Below are positions 22,401 through 33,978 of a stretch of DNA of 64,000 bases, in pieces. Both the position numbers and the translations under genes were made by a program. This DNA comes from Gnetum montanum. Lineage: Eukaryota; Streptophyta; Gnetopsida; Gnetales; Gnetaceae. The stretch is from the NCBI GenBank assembly GCA_015680685.1, contig MNCI01030541.1:324028-388027 (forward strand), in the 5' to 3' direction. The notes under the pieces are model-generated. The model saw only the letters and a list, made by a program, of their open reading frames with translations, was not told where the DNA came from and searched no databases. The stretch's first letter is position 1. Each line of letters opens with the position of its first letter.

Positions 22401-22958
22401 TTGGGGGAGGCAGCTGGGCTAGAGACGGTGGAGTGCATTTGGACAAAGGAGCATGCTTTTTGGGAGGTGCAGCTTAAGCATCAGGAAGAGAAGTTCCAAC
22501 AGGAGCTGGAGCGTCTAATGAAGAAGTATGAGGAGGCAGCCAAGGTGGAGAGGATCCATTGCGATCTGGTAGAGGCAGCAACCGTACATGCTCTAGAATA
22601 CAAGCTCAAGCAAAAGCTCCAAGACAAGCTGCAGGAAGAGGCCTGGCTCCAAGAAGAGAGGGAGAGGGAAGACCGAGAGGGCAAGGAGGAGGAAGCACTA
22701 ATACGATAGCAAATTGATCAGAGTCACAAAAATGGTGCACATTTGTGGCTTTGGGAGGGGCATTGCCCATATGTCATCATAAACATTGGGTGCAATGTGC
22801 CCTGGGAAGCGTTGCGAAGGCACATCCAACACCAAGTTAAGGAGCTTCACCTGAATGGGAAGGGAAACACTATGGAATGTGCGAGAAAAGTGGCTGCTTT
22901 CAAAGAGTTCCAAGAAGCGGCAACTTTCATTAACACTAAGCACCACAGAGTGATGTAG
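22401..22958 (+). pseudogene. coiled-coil and C-terminal domain of the L1 extension
   Basis: In another frame, 102 codons form a strongly charged heptad-like stretch (KHQEEKFQQELERLMKKYEE, then LKQKLQDKLQEEAWLQEERE), typical of a coiled coil. It is followed, after one stop at 22707, by a compact domain with IDQSHKNGAHLW, GHCPYVIINIGC, VPWEALRRHIQHQV and ECARKVAAFKEFQEAATFI. The same coiled-coil end and domain recur at 16200-16570 before a poly(A) tail. Function unknown; a coiled coil could serve oligomerisation of the ribonucleoprotein. Confidence 0.55.
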
Positions 22959-23010
22959 GATGCAATTCGTAGCAGGACAAAGCTTCTGTCGTTGTACAAG
23001 GTTGCCATTC

Positions 23011-23389
23011 CATACTTAGTTTGTGGTCCAAGGTGGGGTCAATTTAGCTACTATTGCTACTTTATTTATACTTTGGTTGTTTTTTGGATTTGTGACGTTG
23101 ATGGGTTTGTGAGTTGGAGGTCCTAAGGGGTGGACCTACCACTCATTTTTGTAATGGAGCTAACTTGGTGTGCCGCACCCCCCCAAAGTGCAAAAGGGAA
23201 TGGTTTTTTGGTGGGTGTGGGGAGACTTCCCCCCTCATTTTTGGGGATTTGGTGGGTTCAATTTCATCTAGGTCATGCATTGTGTCGGTGGGGGGGTGCA
23301 GGGTGGGGGACGCATGTCTGGGGGGAGGAGGAGGGGGGTGGTGGGTGCAGGGTGGGTACCTAACAATTAGATCAATGTTCTTTGAGGGA
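23011..23389 (+). other. G-rich junction between L1 copies 1 and 2
   Basis: Contains several G runs (for example 23291-23345) and no clear poly(A). It is either the 3' UTR of copy 1, the 5' UTR of copy 2, or both. Open frames here look like by-products of the base composition. Confidence 0.35.
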
Positions 23390-25610
23390 GTCCTATGCCT
23401 TGTATGGCAAGGGGCAAGGTACCCCCTTCACATGCAATACCCTCAAAGAAATCATCTGTCGAGAACGTTGTGATTTGGTGTGCTTGCAGTAGATGAAGTT
23501 AAGACAATCCGAGGACCATTGGCTATGCTGGCAAGGATGTCAAATGTTCTACATTGGTTGCTAGGGGAGAGCGAGGGAGTTGGCTACACTCTGTTGCTGG
23601 TGGATGCTTCAAATTGGAGTATCTTGATCCGTCAACATCATGTAGGAATCTTTATCACAAATTTTTATGGCCCCCAAGAGTGGCAGGATAGGTATCGAGA
23701 GCTATAGAGAATTGTTGCGATCATTCCTGAAGAGCAAAAACGGATTTTGATGGGGGACTTCAATCATAGGCTTTACGCCTAGGAGAAGTTTGATGGTGGG
23801 CTACATGATCCACCGAGGGCTCAGGTGTTCCTGCAATTCTTGGAGGCCCATGGATTGGTGGACATGGAGGCCAGGGGGTGCTAGTTCACATGGAGTAATG
23901 ACACGAAATGGGCAAATTAGGTGCTTACGAAGATTGACAAAGTTTGGATGGGGTTGACCTTGTTGCTTGAAAGGGGGATGGTGGTGATTGGTCATGAGCA
24001 TGTGGCTTCTAACCATAGGTCGTTGTTGTGTCAAGTGGGGCCTCAAGAGATGGGAGGGCCAATGCCATTTAGGTTCAAGTGATACTAGTTGAACAAGCCA
24101 TGGTTGAGGGCATTAGTGGAGGATATTTGGCAGGATTACTCGTCAACTTCAGACTCCTAGGAATTTTTAAAGCAGGGGCTAACAATGCTCAAGCATAGTA
24201 TTGAACAATTGCAAGCAAAAGATAAATACTCTGTTAGATCGTGCCAAGGGGAGCTCCTTAGATGGCTAGCAACTATTTAGGAGAGACAGGAGCAAGGACA
24301 AGATAAGATAGGGAAGAAGTTAAAGGGGAACTGCTAGCAGCACTTCACAAGCTAAACCAAGAAGAGGAATCATACTAGAGGCAGCGAAGTAGGCAGGCCT
24401 AGCTTCTGGAGGGGGATTGCAACTCCCATTTCTTTTTTGCTATGGCCAAATTTGCATGGTGCATTATGCAAATCTAGGGCCTTAAGGTGGGTGGGCTAGA
24501 AGTTGAGGGTAAAGAGGCAATGGCTTAGATGCTGATGGAGTACTAGTCTGGCATCTGGGAAAGTTGGTTTGTTGCACCATTCACCATCAATGTTGACAAA
24601 ATTTTGAATGACACAGATAACAAGGGATTGTTGGCTCCATTCACGAGGGTAGAGCTTATTAGTTTGCTAGCTTTGATGAAGGAAGGCAAGGTGCCAAGGC
24701 CTGACAGATGGCCTATAGAATTTTTTAAGGCTTTTATTGACATCATGGAAGCTAATCTGTTGGATGTTTTTAATGTGATGTTTTGCGGGGAGGTTAGGAG
24801 AGAAATTAATTATTCTTGGGCTGGTGCTCATACCCAAAACTCTGCTCTGGCTTTTTTCAAAATTGCTAGTTAATCGCCTGGGACCCCTAATGCCACGGTT
24901 AGTGGGGAAACATCAAGTTGGGTTGGTTAAGGGGAGGCACATCTAGGACCAGATCATTCTAGTGTAAGAGGTTTTGCACATGCTTCAAGTTAATAAGTAT
25001 CTAGGTATGTGCTTAAAGCTGGAGATTACCAAGGTGTATGACACAGTTGCTTGATAGGCCCTGATGGAGATCATGCTACGAAAAGGGTTCCACCCACACT
25101 TTGTTGATCTCTATATTCATATTCAAACATCGAGGGCCTTCTTGTTGGATCTAAAGGGGAGGCTATGGGGATTCGCTTCTACTGGGAGGGAACTGCGTCA
25201 AGGGGACCCCCTTTCATTGTTCCTCTTCATTCTGGTAATGGATGCAATAAGAACTTACTACATGGACGAAGGGGTTAGAGGGTTGGCAATTGATGAAGCA
25301 CTATGTCGATGATACCATCCTATTGTTGCTGGCTATAGGCACACAGGCACAAGTGGTTAATAGGGCCCTTCAAAGAATGAGGGACAAGATTGGGTTGGAA
25401 ATTAACAATGGTAAATCGGCAGTTCAACTTTTGAATACGAATCAAGGGGTTCAAGATAGGATTACACAAATGCTAGGGATTCTACCTAGGTCCATGAACG
25501 ATAGATATCTAGGCCTCCCCCTGTTTGATTGGCACAAACAGAAAGTTTGGGGGGGACTACTCAAGTGTATTATTCAAGGATCCAAGATGCATTACTTACA
25601 TCTAACTCAT
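23390..25610 (+). mobile_element. L1-type LINE copy 2, 3' truncated
   Basis: Second copy of the same family in the same orientation. Endonuclease blocks: GKGQGTPFTCNTLKEI (23405-23450), ITNFYGPQEW (23654-23683), LMGDFNHRL (23748-23774) and SNHRSLLCQVGP (24008-24043). RT blocks: LALMKEGKVPRPDRWPIEFF (24667-24726), VGLVKGRHI-DQIILV (24921-24970), RELRQGDPLSLFLFILVMDA (25187-25246) and MKHYVDDTILLL (25293-25328), with the catalytic Asp pair intact. It ends near 25610, after LFDWHKQKVWGGLL, without zf-RVT or poly(A). A 3'-truncated LINE is not a normal insertion product. Confidence 0.8.
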
Positions 25611-26979
25611 TTCCTAACTTGATCTTGGCTCAGCTTTCAAGTTGGTTATATCCTACTATCATATCCTTTATTTACTGGTTATCCTCTCCTCCTAATTAAG
25701 CTAAGGTATGTGACATACCTAAGTTAATTAGGAAATATAATTTATTAAAAAAAGATATGGTCAAAGGATATACCAAAAGCAAAAGTTGCCCTAGGTTTTA
25801 TATACCCAGACTAAGAGGAATCCAAAGACAATGGGTGAACGAGTGTTAGTATCCATCGTTGGCTATCATAGTAGGGATCTTGACCACTAATGCCTACAGA
25901 AGGCATGATGGGAAACACAAAGAAAACCCATGCACAAAAGTACCACTAGTTAGAAAGATGACCATGCAAGAGAAAATAGGAAGATAACACAACAAAAATG
26001 AAAAAGAGGAATAACAAATAGTAATTACTAGGTAAAAACAAAAGTAAAAAGAACAATAATCTTTGAAGCGTAAAGAAACAAAAGCAAAATAACTAAATAA
26101 CAAAGTAAGAGAAATGATTAAAAGGGAAGGTGCCTATTAAGATATTGACTATGAAGGAGTGACTCCTTCACTACAAGTATTATACCCTATTTCTAAGGTT
26201 GTAGCACCTTGATTTGATTGGTAATTATTACCTATCCCTTAAACACTTTACTTATAGAAGGGGGTTCTTGTAGGATGCTTAAAATTGTGAGCTTGCAGCA
26301 TTGCCCCAACTATAAGGTTCTTGTGGGAGTGGGGCTTAGCTCATGATTGAAGGTTCTTGTGGGGTCATTTTTTTTCTTTTTTTTTTAAAAAAAATTTCTT
26401 GTTTTTTTTCGTTTCTTTTCTCTCTCTCTCCCTCTCTCTTTCTTTTTCTTTTCTCTTTTGTTTCTTTTTCTTTTTTCTTTTTTTTTGCAAGAAATTCATT
26501 ATTTGACAAGCTTCAACCATGAGGTTCTTATGGGAGCCAATTTTATTTTGTAAGGCTTCCTTACATGGCTTGATATCAATAGATTTGTTTTGCCACCAAA
26601 GAAACTAGGTCTAGTATAACACACCCTTTTCACCTTAGTAACTCATCCAATTAGGTATTTATTAGAAACCAAACACTAATAAGCATTACCCTAAACTTAG
26701 CTATTTAGCCATCTTGACTTATGAAACTTGTACTTAAATAATATTTTTGAAAAACAATAAAGTTTATTATGTGTAAGATACTTATTAATCTAAGGCTCAC
26801 CCTTAGTTGGATTTTGGGTTTAAACCTACTTATCTCAAGGTAGGAGGAGTTGTCCTTCTCCCTTGCATTCCAAACATGATGCTATTGAATTCTTATAGTC
26901 CCAACTAACAATAGAATTTCCTATTGCCCTCTACATTTTTCAAGGTAAAAGTTGTAGACTATAAATACTACTCTATAGT
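25611..26979 (-). other. 3' untranslated region of the Athila-like element
   Basis: Non-coding on both strands. It holds a near-perfect 42-bp palindrome at 25691-25732 and a pyrimidine-rich tract at about 26366-26487 (purine-rich in the element's sense). The text CCACAAGAACCTT recurs several times at about 26260-26360 in element sense. Confidence 0.5.
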
Positions 26980-28260
26980 TTATTCTATGACATAAGAGTC
27001 TTTTTGAAGGTTATTTTTAAGAGCTAATACTTCTAATGGATTATTGTTATGTAATTCATCAATTATGGGATAAGTTGGGTGAATTATCTCTACAAGTTCA
27101 TCTTCTCTAAGTTCCTCAAAGTGATGTTGATGATATAACTTAAGTCTTTGTCCATTAACTAAGAATTTAGTTAAGGAATCATCAATAGGTGATATGAGAA
27201 TGCTTTTGTTATCATGGGGTTGGATAACTAAATAAAGGCCTTCCCACCTAGTTGTTAACTTCATTGAAAATTTATGTAATCTCATATTATAAAGAAGAAC
27301 TTTATCACCCACAGAAAAGTGTTTTTTAAAGATATTCTTATCATGTAATATCTTCATCAATTTTTTGTTTGTCAAGAGCATGTAGTCACATTTCATCAAG
27401 TTCGTGAAGTTGGTTGATTCGAGTGGCCTGGTTCATGCCTTCATCAAAGTTGAGTTGTTGGGCTAACTGTAAAGATTGATATTTAAGTTTAACAGGTAAT
27501 AGACATAACTTACCAAAAATCAATTGATAAGGTGAATATCCTAAACTTGGTTTATAGGTAATTTGATAAGCCCAAAGTGCATCTTGCAATTTTCAGACCA
27601 AACCTTTTCTTTAGTGCATACAATTTTTGTTAATATATTCAAGATAATTCTATTAGCATTCTCTACTTGGCCATTTGTTTGAGGACGATAGGCAGTAGCT
27701 ATTTTATGTTGGATACCACAAGACTTAAGGAAATTTTCCATAATTTTATTGACAAAATGGGTTCCTTGATCACTAATAATCACTTGTGGAGTTCCAAAAC
27801 ATGTTAAAATATTTTCTCTAAGGAATGCTAAAATAACCTTAACATCATTTGTTGGGGTGGCTTTTGCTTCTAGCTATTTGGTGACATAGTCAATACAAAC
27901 CAAAATGTATTGACATCCATTAGATGGTGGAAATGATCCTAAAAAGTCTATACCCCACACATCAAATGATTCTGTTATTAAAATTGGTTTTAAGGGCATT
28001 TCATGTCTTTTTGTTATGACTTCTATTCATTGACATTTATCACATTTTGCACATACTTATGTGCATCTTTAAAAATTTAGGGCCAATAAAATCCACTTTG
28101 AAGAATTTTGATAGCGATACATTTGCTATTAAAGTGGCAACCCCCTAAATCATGATGGCACATTTGTAGAATTTCTTGTTGTTCATTCTTAACCATACAT
28201 CCCCTTACTATGTTATCCTTATAGATTCGATACAGATATGGACTACTCCAAATGTACCTA
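26980..28260 (-). pseudogene. integrase of the Athila-like element
   Basis: Minus-strand integrase, which would insert element cDNA. The core is seen at 27783-27541: IISDQGTHFVNK, then IQHKIATAYRPQTNGQVENANR, keeping the second Asp and the Glu of the DDE triad. It continues ALWAYQITYKPSLGYSPYQLIFG (27580-27510) and the C-terminal GDKVLLYNMRLHKF...TRWEGLYLV (27320-27230). The N-terminal zinc-binding part and first Asp (about 28200-27900) are degraded: a CQ-x2-C-type region is hinted near 28030. There is no chromodomain. Frameshifts near 27570 and 27390 break it. Confidence 0.8.
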
Positions 28261-28298
28261 GATATGGTGCATAAGAAAGATTTCTTTTCTTCCTTAGT

Positions 28299-28860
28299 CT
28301 AATTGGTAGAGGTTTTCATAATGGCTAGATAGTTGGCTATATCAACAAACCAAGGATTCTTTCTTGTAGAAAAAAGTTGTTCATCAAGAAATTCATCATG
28401 AAAGACTCCTTGTGTTCGATTCTCATCAGTAGTTTTTAGCTTTGAAAAATTATCTGCTACTACATTTTCCTTTCCTCTTTTATTTAAAATATCTAGATCA
28501 AATTCTTGGAGTAATAAGCACCATCTCATTATTCTTGCATTTTTTATTTTTTGGTAGCTAAGAATTTAATGGCTAAATGATTAGTATATACTCTAGTTTT
28601 ATATCCTATTAAATAATGTTTAAATTTATCTAGAGCATATACAATAGCTAATAATTCTTTTTTTGTAGTTGTATAGTTTACTATGGATTGGTCTAAACTT
28701 TTGGACATATAATAAATCACTCATGGTTTATGATCAATGTATTGTCCTAAAACTACCCCTACTGCTGTGTCACTAGCGTCACACATTAGATCAAATGGAT
28801 AATCCCAATTAGGTGCATTTAAGATAGGACCTGTGGCTACTCATTTTTTCAATTTCAAGA
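28299..28860 (-). pseudogene. RNase H and connection region of the Athila-like element
   Basis: Minus-strand frame ending RWCLLLQEFDLDIL, GKENVVADNFSKL (28525-28440) and DEQLFSTRKNPWFVDIANYL. This is the RNase H end and the linker to integrase as seen in Athila-type pol. Upstream, 28560-28860 carries decayed RNase H blocks including an SDASDTAVGVVLGQ-like segment near 28740-28790. Confidence 0.75.
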
Positions 28861-28867
28861 ATGCTTC

Positions 28868-29777
28868 TTAATAGTCATTAGTCCAAATGAATGAAACATC
28901 TTTTTCTAAGAGCATGTATAATGTTTTAACAATTTTTGAAAAGTCTTTGATAAACCTTCTATAATACCTAGCATGTCCTAGAAAAGATTGAAGAGTCTTT
29001 AAATTAGTTGGAGCTAGAAGTGTAGATATGAATCTTATTTTCTCATCATCCATCCTTATCCCATCTTTAGAAATAACATGTCCTAACACTATGCCACTCG
29101 TAACCATCAAAGTAACTCTTTTCCCAACTTGATTTTAAATTTTTATCAATACATCTATCTAAGACATGTTCGAAATGTTGTAAATTTTTTTCGTAAGTAT
29201 TCCCATAGATTGAAAAATCATTCATTAAAATTTCAACATAATCTTCTAACATATTAGAAAATATTTAGATCATGGCTCTTTGGAAAGTGGTTGGTGCATT
29301 ACAAAGGCCAAAAGACATATGTTTATAAGCAAAAGTTCCATAAGAACATGTAAAGGTTGTTTTATGTTAGTCTTTAGGGGCAATGGCTACTTGATTGTAA
29401 TCACTAAATTCATCCAGAAAGTAATAATAATCATATCCTTTTAATTTTTCCAAAATTTGATCTATGTATATTAATGGAAAATGGTCTTTCTTTGTATTTT
29501 GGTTTAACCTTCTATAATCTACACAGACTCTTCATTTTCTACCCTTTTTTGGTACTATAGTAATGGGGCTTACCCATTCACTATCAACTATTGTATAAAT
29601 TATTCCTTCTTTCCAAAGTTTTGAAATTTCATCCTTAACAATTTGTTTTAAGGCTGGATTAATTTTTCTTGGGGGAATTCTTATTGGTTTTACATTGTCC
29701 TCTAGATAGATATCATGTTGGTAGATGTTGGATGAGATTCCTTGGTGAAGGTCCTCATAACTCCATGCAAATGCCAT
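28868..29777 (-). pseudogene. reverse transcriptase of the Athila-like element (active site mutated)
   Basis: Minus strand. N-terminal block MAFAWSYEDLHQGISSNIYQ, PALKQIVKDEISKLWKEGIIY and SEWVSPITIVPKKGRK (29777-29535). The palm follows in broken frames. Motif C lies near 29220 and reads ILMNDFSIYG where related elements have an Asp-Asp pair, so one catalytic Asp is Asn. The connection has VLGHVISKDGIRMDDEKI and TLQSFLGHARYYRRFIKDFSKI (29085-28920). Gene order and these blocks indicate the Athila clade. Confidence 0.85.
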
Positions 29778-30199
29778 AGATTTTCTACGTAGAACTTCTA
29801 ATAATTTTCTTTCTTGCTAATTAGTAAGTTGGAAATTTATTATTAATGGTTTATTATGATATAGAAAAACATACTTAAGTGTACTAGGTAGTTCTCTAAG
29901 GTCCAAGGAACATTTATTTGTTGGTTGAATTATTTCTCCAATATTTCTTGAACCCAATTTCAAAATCTACTCAAGGAGATCTTGTTGTTCTTTGGTTGAG
30001 GGATCTAAAGGTCCTTCCTAAAAATTATTCAACGCTAAGGTTTCCCTATCTTGTGCCATTGCTGAAGTGGGTAAAGTGTAGAGCATTCTTGCTTCCTTCA
30101 AGTCTACATTTAAATGATCTTCTTTTACCTTATCATATATATTTAGTGTAAAAGTAAGATTGGCAAAGGAAAGTTGAAGTTGTCCAAATCTACAATTAA

Positions 30200-30500
30200 G
30201 TACCACATTAGCTATCGCTAACCAAGGTCTACCTAATATAATAGGAAAACAATAAGGATCTTTTACTCCAAAATAATAAAGTCAATTAAGTATTTTCTTT
30301 TTTTCACCTTAATTATCAAGTCCTCTATTATTCCTATGGGTTGTACATTTGAACCATCAACCAATGATATTGTCATGTTTACTTCTTTAGTATCTTGTAT
30401 ATCAAGTAACCAAGCCATTTCAAGAGGCATGATATTAATGTTGGCTTCTAAATCCAATAGGGTATTTTTAATTACTTGGCCATTTATTTTGATTGGGATG
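30200..30500 (-). pseudogene. protease of the Athila-like element
   Basis: Minus-strand aspartic protease. The active site near 30455 reads DLEANINIMPL where related proteins have Asp-Leu-Gly-Ala-Ser, so Gly is replaced by Glu. It is followed by VNMTISLVDGSNVQPIGIIEDLIIKV and FIILE (30375-30263), the usual second half. The catalytic Asp remains but the flanking change should disable it. Confidence 0.72.
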
Positions 30501-31372
30501 GTAGGGATTCTAGGATCTTGGTATATTGAAATCTCATGATTTTGTATAAGTTGAGAAAGATTTTCAACTAAATAAACTTGTTTAGGAATTTTTTCCTTTC
30601 TTCCCCTAGTGTATAGTTCCCTTAAGTATTTGGCATAAAGAGGTGTGTCTTTTACTACTTATTCTAAAGGGATATGTAAATACAATTCACTAAAATTTTT
30701 TTCAAGATGGGCTTTAGCTGTAAAATTTTCTTGTAATCATTTAGGGAAGGGAGCTAAAACTGGTTTCCTAGGGAGTAATGGTTGTTGTTTTTCTCTAGTT
30801 GGTTGATCTTCCTCATATACTATTTGTGGCTGAATTTCTTCTTGTGTCCCTACCTCTTGAAATCTCACCTTCTTTTGGGGTTTAGGTTTAATTGTTTTTT
30901 TGATCCTTATAGTGATGGAATGTAATTGCTCTTTACCCTTTCTTTAAGATGTAGAATTTGGTTTAGGTTGTGATGGTAATTAATTTTTCATTAAGTCCTA
31001 AAATCTCCTTCTAGTCTCTCTCAAGAATTATCTACTTTTTTCTATGAAGGAAGTAAGGCTTTAGGTGAGTTTATCCAAGTGTTCATTAGTTGGATTCTTA
31101 AATGGCTAAAGCTATTTTGAGGATATTGTTGTTAATAAAATGGTCATTGAGGAAAGTTCATTGTTGGTTGGTTCTTAAATTGTTGAAAAGCCTTTATTGA
31201 CTTTTGCATGTTGTTTGGTCATTTGGGGACTACCACAAATTTTGCACATTTCTCCTTGAATTCCATGAGCTTGTTTTTTAATTAATCATGTCAACTCATC
31301 CACTTTTTTATTTAACTTTTCTGTTTGTTGAGTCATGCCTTGCACAATATTGGGTTTTGACCAATGTTTACT
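30501..31372 (-). pseudogene. decayed gag-protease linker
   Basis: Minus-strand coding-like text with many stops. It is the expected location of the gag C-terminal zinc knuckle and protease N-terminus. No motif is clear enough to call. Confidence 0.4.
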
Positions 31373-32557
31373 TTAATCTACTAATGAATCTATGATTTTC
31401 CAACCATCTTCCAGGGTCACATTTAAAATATTTCCTTCACATGCAAAGTCAAAATTTTGTCCACAATAAGGTAATAAGCCTTCTACAAAGATTTGAATTA
31501 ATTGATGGCATGGGAATCCATGGCTTGGATTTTTTAAGCATAATCCGTTAAATCTATCAAAGGTATTCTCATAGTCTCCATCCTCATGTTGCATAAAACT
31601 CATTAATTGCTTCCTTAATGAATATAGCCTATCATTAGAAAGAAATCTTTGTAGAAAATCATTCTTAAATTCATCCCATGAACTAATTTTTGTTCTAAGG
31701 ATTTATAGCCAAAACTCAGATTTATCCATTAAGGTTGATTTAAAGGCAATAATCTTAGTTCTATCCCCACTTTGAGGTGCTAACATGGCTAATGTTATTT
31801 TAGATTCTCTTATGTGGGTAATCAGATCCTCATCATTTGTTCCTTTAAAGATAGGTAATAAATGAATATTTTTAACATCTACATCTCTTTCTTATGGAAA
31901 AACCAATGGTCCCTAAGATATAATGGATGTTCTTTGATTAAATAACTCCCAAACAGTTTGTCTTGGGTAGGGTTGACCAATTGGAACATTAGAACTTAAA
32001 CTACCAAAGGAGAGAGGAATTGAATCTAATGAAAATGGAGGAGGTGTATGATGTGAAGATGATCCCATCATGTAAGTAGAGGTTACTATTGGGGTTACTA
32101 TATGATTTGGTATAAAAATAGAGACTGGTGGTGGAGTTTGTAAATTCAAAGTACTCACTAGTTGGGTAATACCTCCAACTGTGGTCACATAAGTTGATAT
32201 TGGGGTAGTACTTAGATTTTGAGACCCTACCCCCATAGTTGAACTCATGGTTGTAGTTGGAATACCAAATAGAGAAATAATTGATATGGAAAAATTATGT
32301 TGTGTTTTTTCTTTGGGATTTTGTGTTGTCAAAGGGGAAGAAAAATCATATCTTGATTATATCAGTTCCTCTTGGTCTTGTTTTTGAGTGGCTTTTGTAC
32401 ATTTATAAAGGCTAAGAGTGCTCCTAGAAAGTTGAATTTGTGTTGGTTTCTTTGGTTGCTTTGTTGGTTTCATTGAACAAGAACATTCTTTGTTGGCACA
32501 TTCATTGGCTACCATTCCTAAGAATTTATAAACTAATTTAATAACTCCTACTATCAT
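31373..32557 (-). pseudogene. gag of the Athila-like element
   Basis: Minus strand. N-terminal frames at 32557-32357 and 32332-31913 (Ser/Thr/Pro-rich, ending LGSLSSNVPIGQPYPRQTVWEL-like text) lead to the capsid-like domain at about 31850-31373, which ends FNGLCLKNPSHGFPCHQLIQIF-EGLLPYC and LEDGWKIIDSLVD. This matches the hydrophobic end of Athila gag. Stops and frame changes are frequent. Confidence 0.72.
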
Positions 32558-32814
32558 GGCTTTAATTGTAACTTTTTTAATAGTTTCAGCTGGTTGTATG
32601 CTAAAAGGAGCTAGTTCCTAGGATTTTTCCTTATTTTTGGATTTTTTAATGTAAGAAAAACAAGTAAAAGAAACCATTTCTCAAATTACTTAAATAAAAG
32701 AAATATAAAATAAAATAAACAAAATAAACAAAAAATAAAATGTACCTAGAATATGAAATTACAAAGTGAAATTAAAACATATAGAACTCTTGATGATGAT
32801 TAACTTTGCCAACC

Positions 32815-32832
32815 TCCCCATCAACAATGCTA
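32815..32832 (-). promoter_or_regulatory. primer-binding site, tRNA-Asp type, decayed
   Basis: The minus strand reads TAGCATTGTTGATGGGGA just inside the 5' LTR. It matches 12 of 18 positions of TGGCGCCGTTGCCGGGGA, the site used by many plant gypsy elements. Five of the six differences are G to A or C to T. Confidence 0.6.
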
Positions 32833-32835
32833 AAT

Positions 32836-33978
32836 TCACGAGCCAGGCAAAATTTGGTGTAGGATACATTTAATCTTTTTTTGTCATTTCTTTCATTATA
32901 GAAATTGTCACCTCGTCTATGATTGACCCACAAGTCATATCTTATGGAGGAATCATTTAAAGTCAAAAGATCATCAAGACATAAAACTAATGATTAGATT
33001 TAGATTCAATTGAGAACACCACACTCATAGCTATCACTCATAAGTAAAATGAACAATATTCACCTTAACTTCTAACATTAAGTTCAAAGATGAATATAAT
33101 CAATTAAACCAAATTGAATTTAAATAAATTTATGAGAAATATGGAAGATTATAAAGGAGACATCACCTAATTTGTGACCTTGCTCTGTTGTCTACATAGT
33201 TCAGCAACTTTACAATCTTAAAACATTGTTGGCTATTAATTACCACAAAGCATGAACAGTTTTTCTTCATAATTTTGTGCACAAACAAAAATTCTAATAT
33301 GGTGTGGTTCTCTCAATAGTATCCTCTCTCTATTTCTTCATATCCTTTTTTCTATTCTCTATCCCCTCTATTGCATTTGGCCAACGAATTTATAAGGACT
33401 GGTCTAGCACATGAGGAGCCACTACCTGCATAGGTAACGTTCACTGTAATGTCCATCACCACCACCTGCATAGGTCACTGTAACATCCATCACCCCCACA
33501 TGGTAAAGAAACATGTAGCTCCCACCACCCACATGTAGGTAATGACAATCTCCATTAAGGTAACATGTAGGAAATAGCTGCAGTTGTGTGGTCAAAGAAT
33601 GTGGTTGATGGAGTGACACATCCATATTGTAGTGTCAACATCCAAGTTGCAGTTCTATTACCACCATAAATCCTTAACATGCATTTCTATTACTACTGCA
33701 AAAAAACAATCAGAAACCAGAAAAAATAATACTAGTATAGATCAAGGAATTGGATTCTTCAACTACCACCACATGGCTACCAAGCAACAAAACCTACGCC
33801 TCTAGTTTGAGTCTTTAGTACATAAAAACTAATAAACTAATACTCATCACTATAATAAACTAAAATACAATAAACTAAAACAAATTAAAATAACTAAAAT
33901 AAACATTAATTAAACACTAATTAAATAATTAACAATATGTAATTAAGATTTAAAAACTACTAATTTTGGAGTTTAACA
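32836..33978 (-). repeat. 5' LTR of the Athila-like element
   Basis: Its lower part (32836-33236) matches 14909-15305. In element sense it starts TGTTAAACTCC at 33978 and holds a TATA box (TTATAAATT, 33385-33396 on the minus strand) between a plausible U3 and R-U5. The 5-bp flank ATGTC supports the outer border. A short direct repeat, CCACCTGCATAGGT, lies at 33421-33475. Confidence 0.72.

Larger units (their letters stand above)
17960..23010 (+). mobile_element. L1-type LINE copy 1 with C-terminal extension after RT
   Basis: Plus-strand non-LTR retrotransposon. It shows an ORF1 C-terminus, an apurinic-type endonuclease, RT, a zf-RVT region, and then an unusual extension of about 480 codons. 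It is inactive: RT motif C reads YANN, and many stops interrupt the frame. The 3' tail is not clear; copy 2 begins soon after 23010. Confidence 0.8.
14909..33978 (-). mobile_element. Athila-like Ty3/gypsy retrotransposon, interrupted by LINEs
   Basis: Minus-strand element inserted in the copia. The 5' LTR is 32836-33978 and a truncated 3' LTR remains at 14909-15305; flanks are ATGTT (14904-14908) and ATGTC (33979-33983), 4 of 5 identical. Coding order on the minus strand is gag (about 32560-31370), protease (near 30260-30460), RT (29777-28868), RNase H (to 28299) and integrase (to 26980), with no chromodomain. The primer site resembles the tRNA-Asp site used by Athila elements. L1-type LINE DNA occupies 15306-25610. 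The upper part of the 3' LTR is missing, so a deletion or rearrangement accompanied the LINE insertions. Confidence 0.82.

Noticed and set aside
23114-23473. 119-codon Gly/Trp-rich ORF
   Set aside because: The composition follows from G runs in a LINE junction; overlapping frames are equally open and no motif is present.
26366-26487. long pyrimidine tract as a polypurine tract for the Athila-like 3' LTR
   Set aside because: It lies more than 10 kb from the surviving LTR end and within the 3' UTR; it is more likely an internal simple-sequence tract.
33421-33541. direct repeats resembling a CRISPR-like array
   Set aside because: Only two or three irregular copies of a CCACCTGCATAGGT motif inside a plant LTR; not an array.
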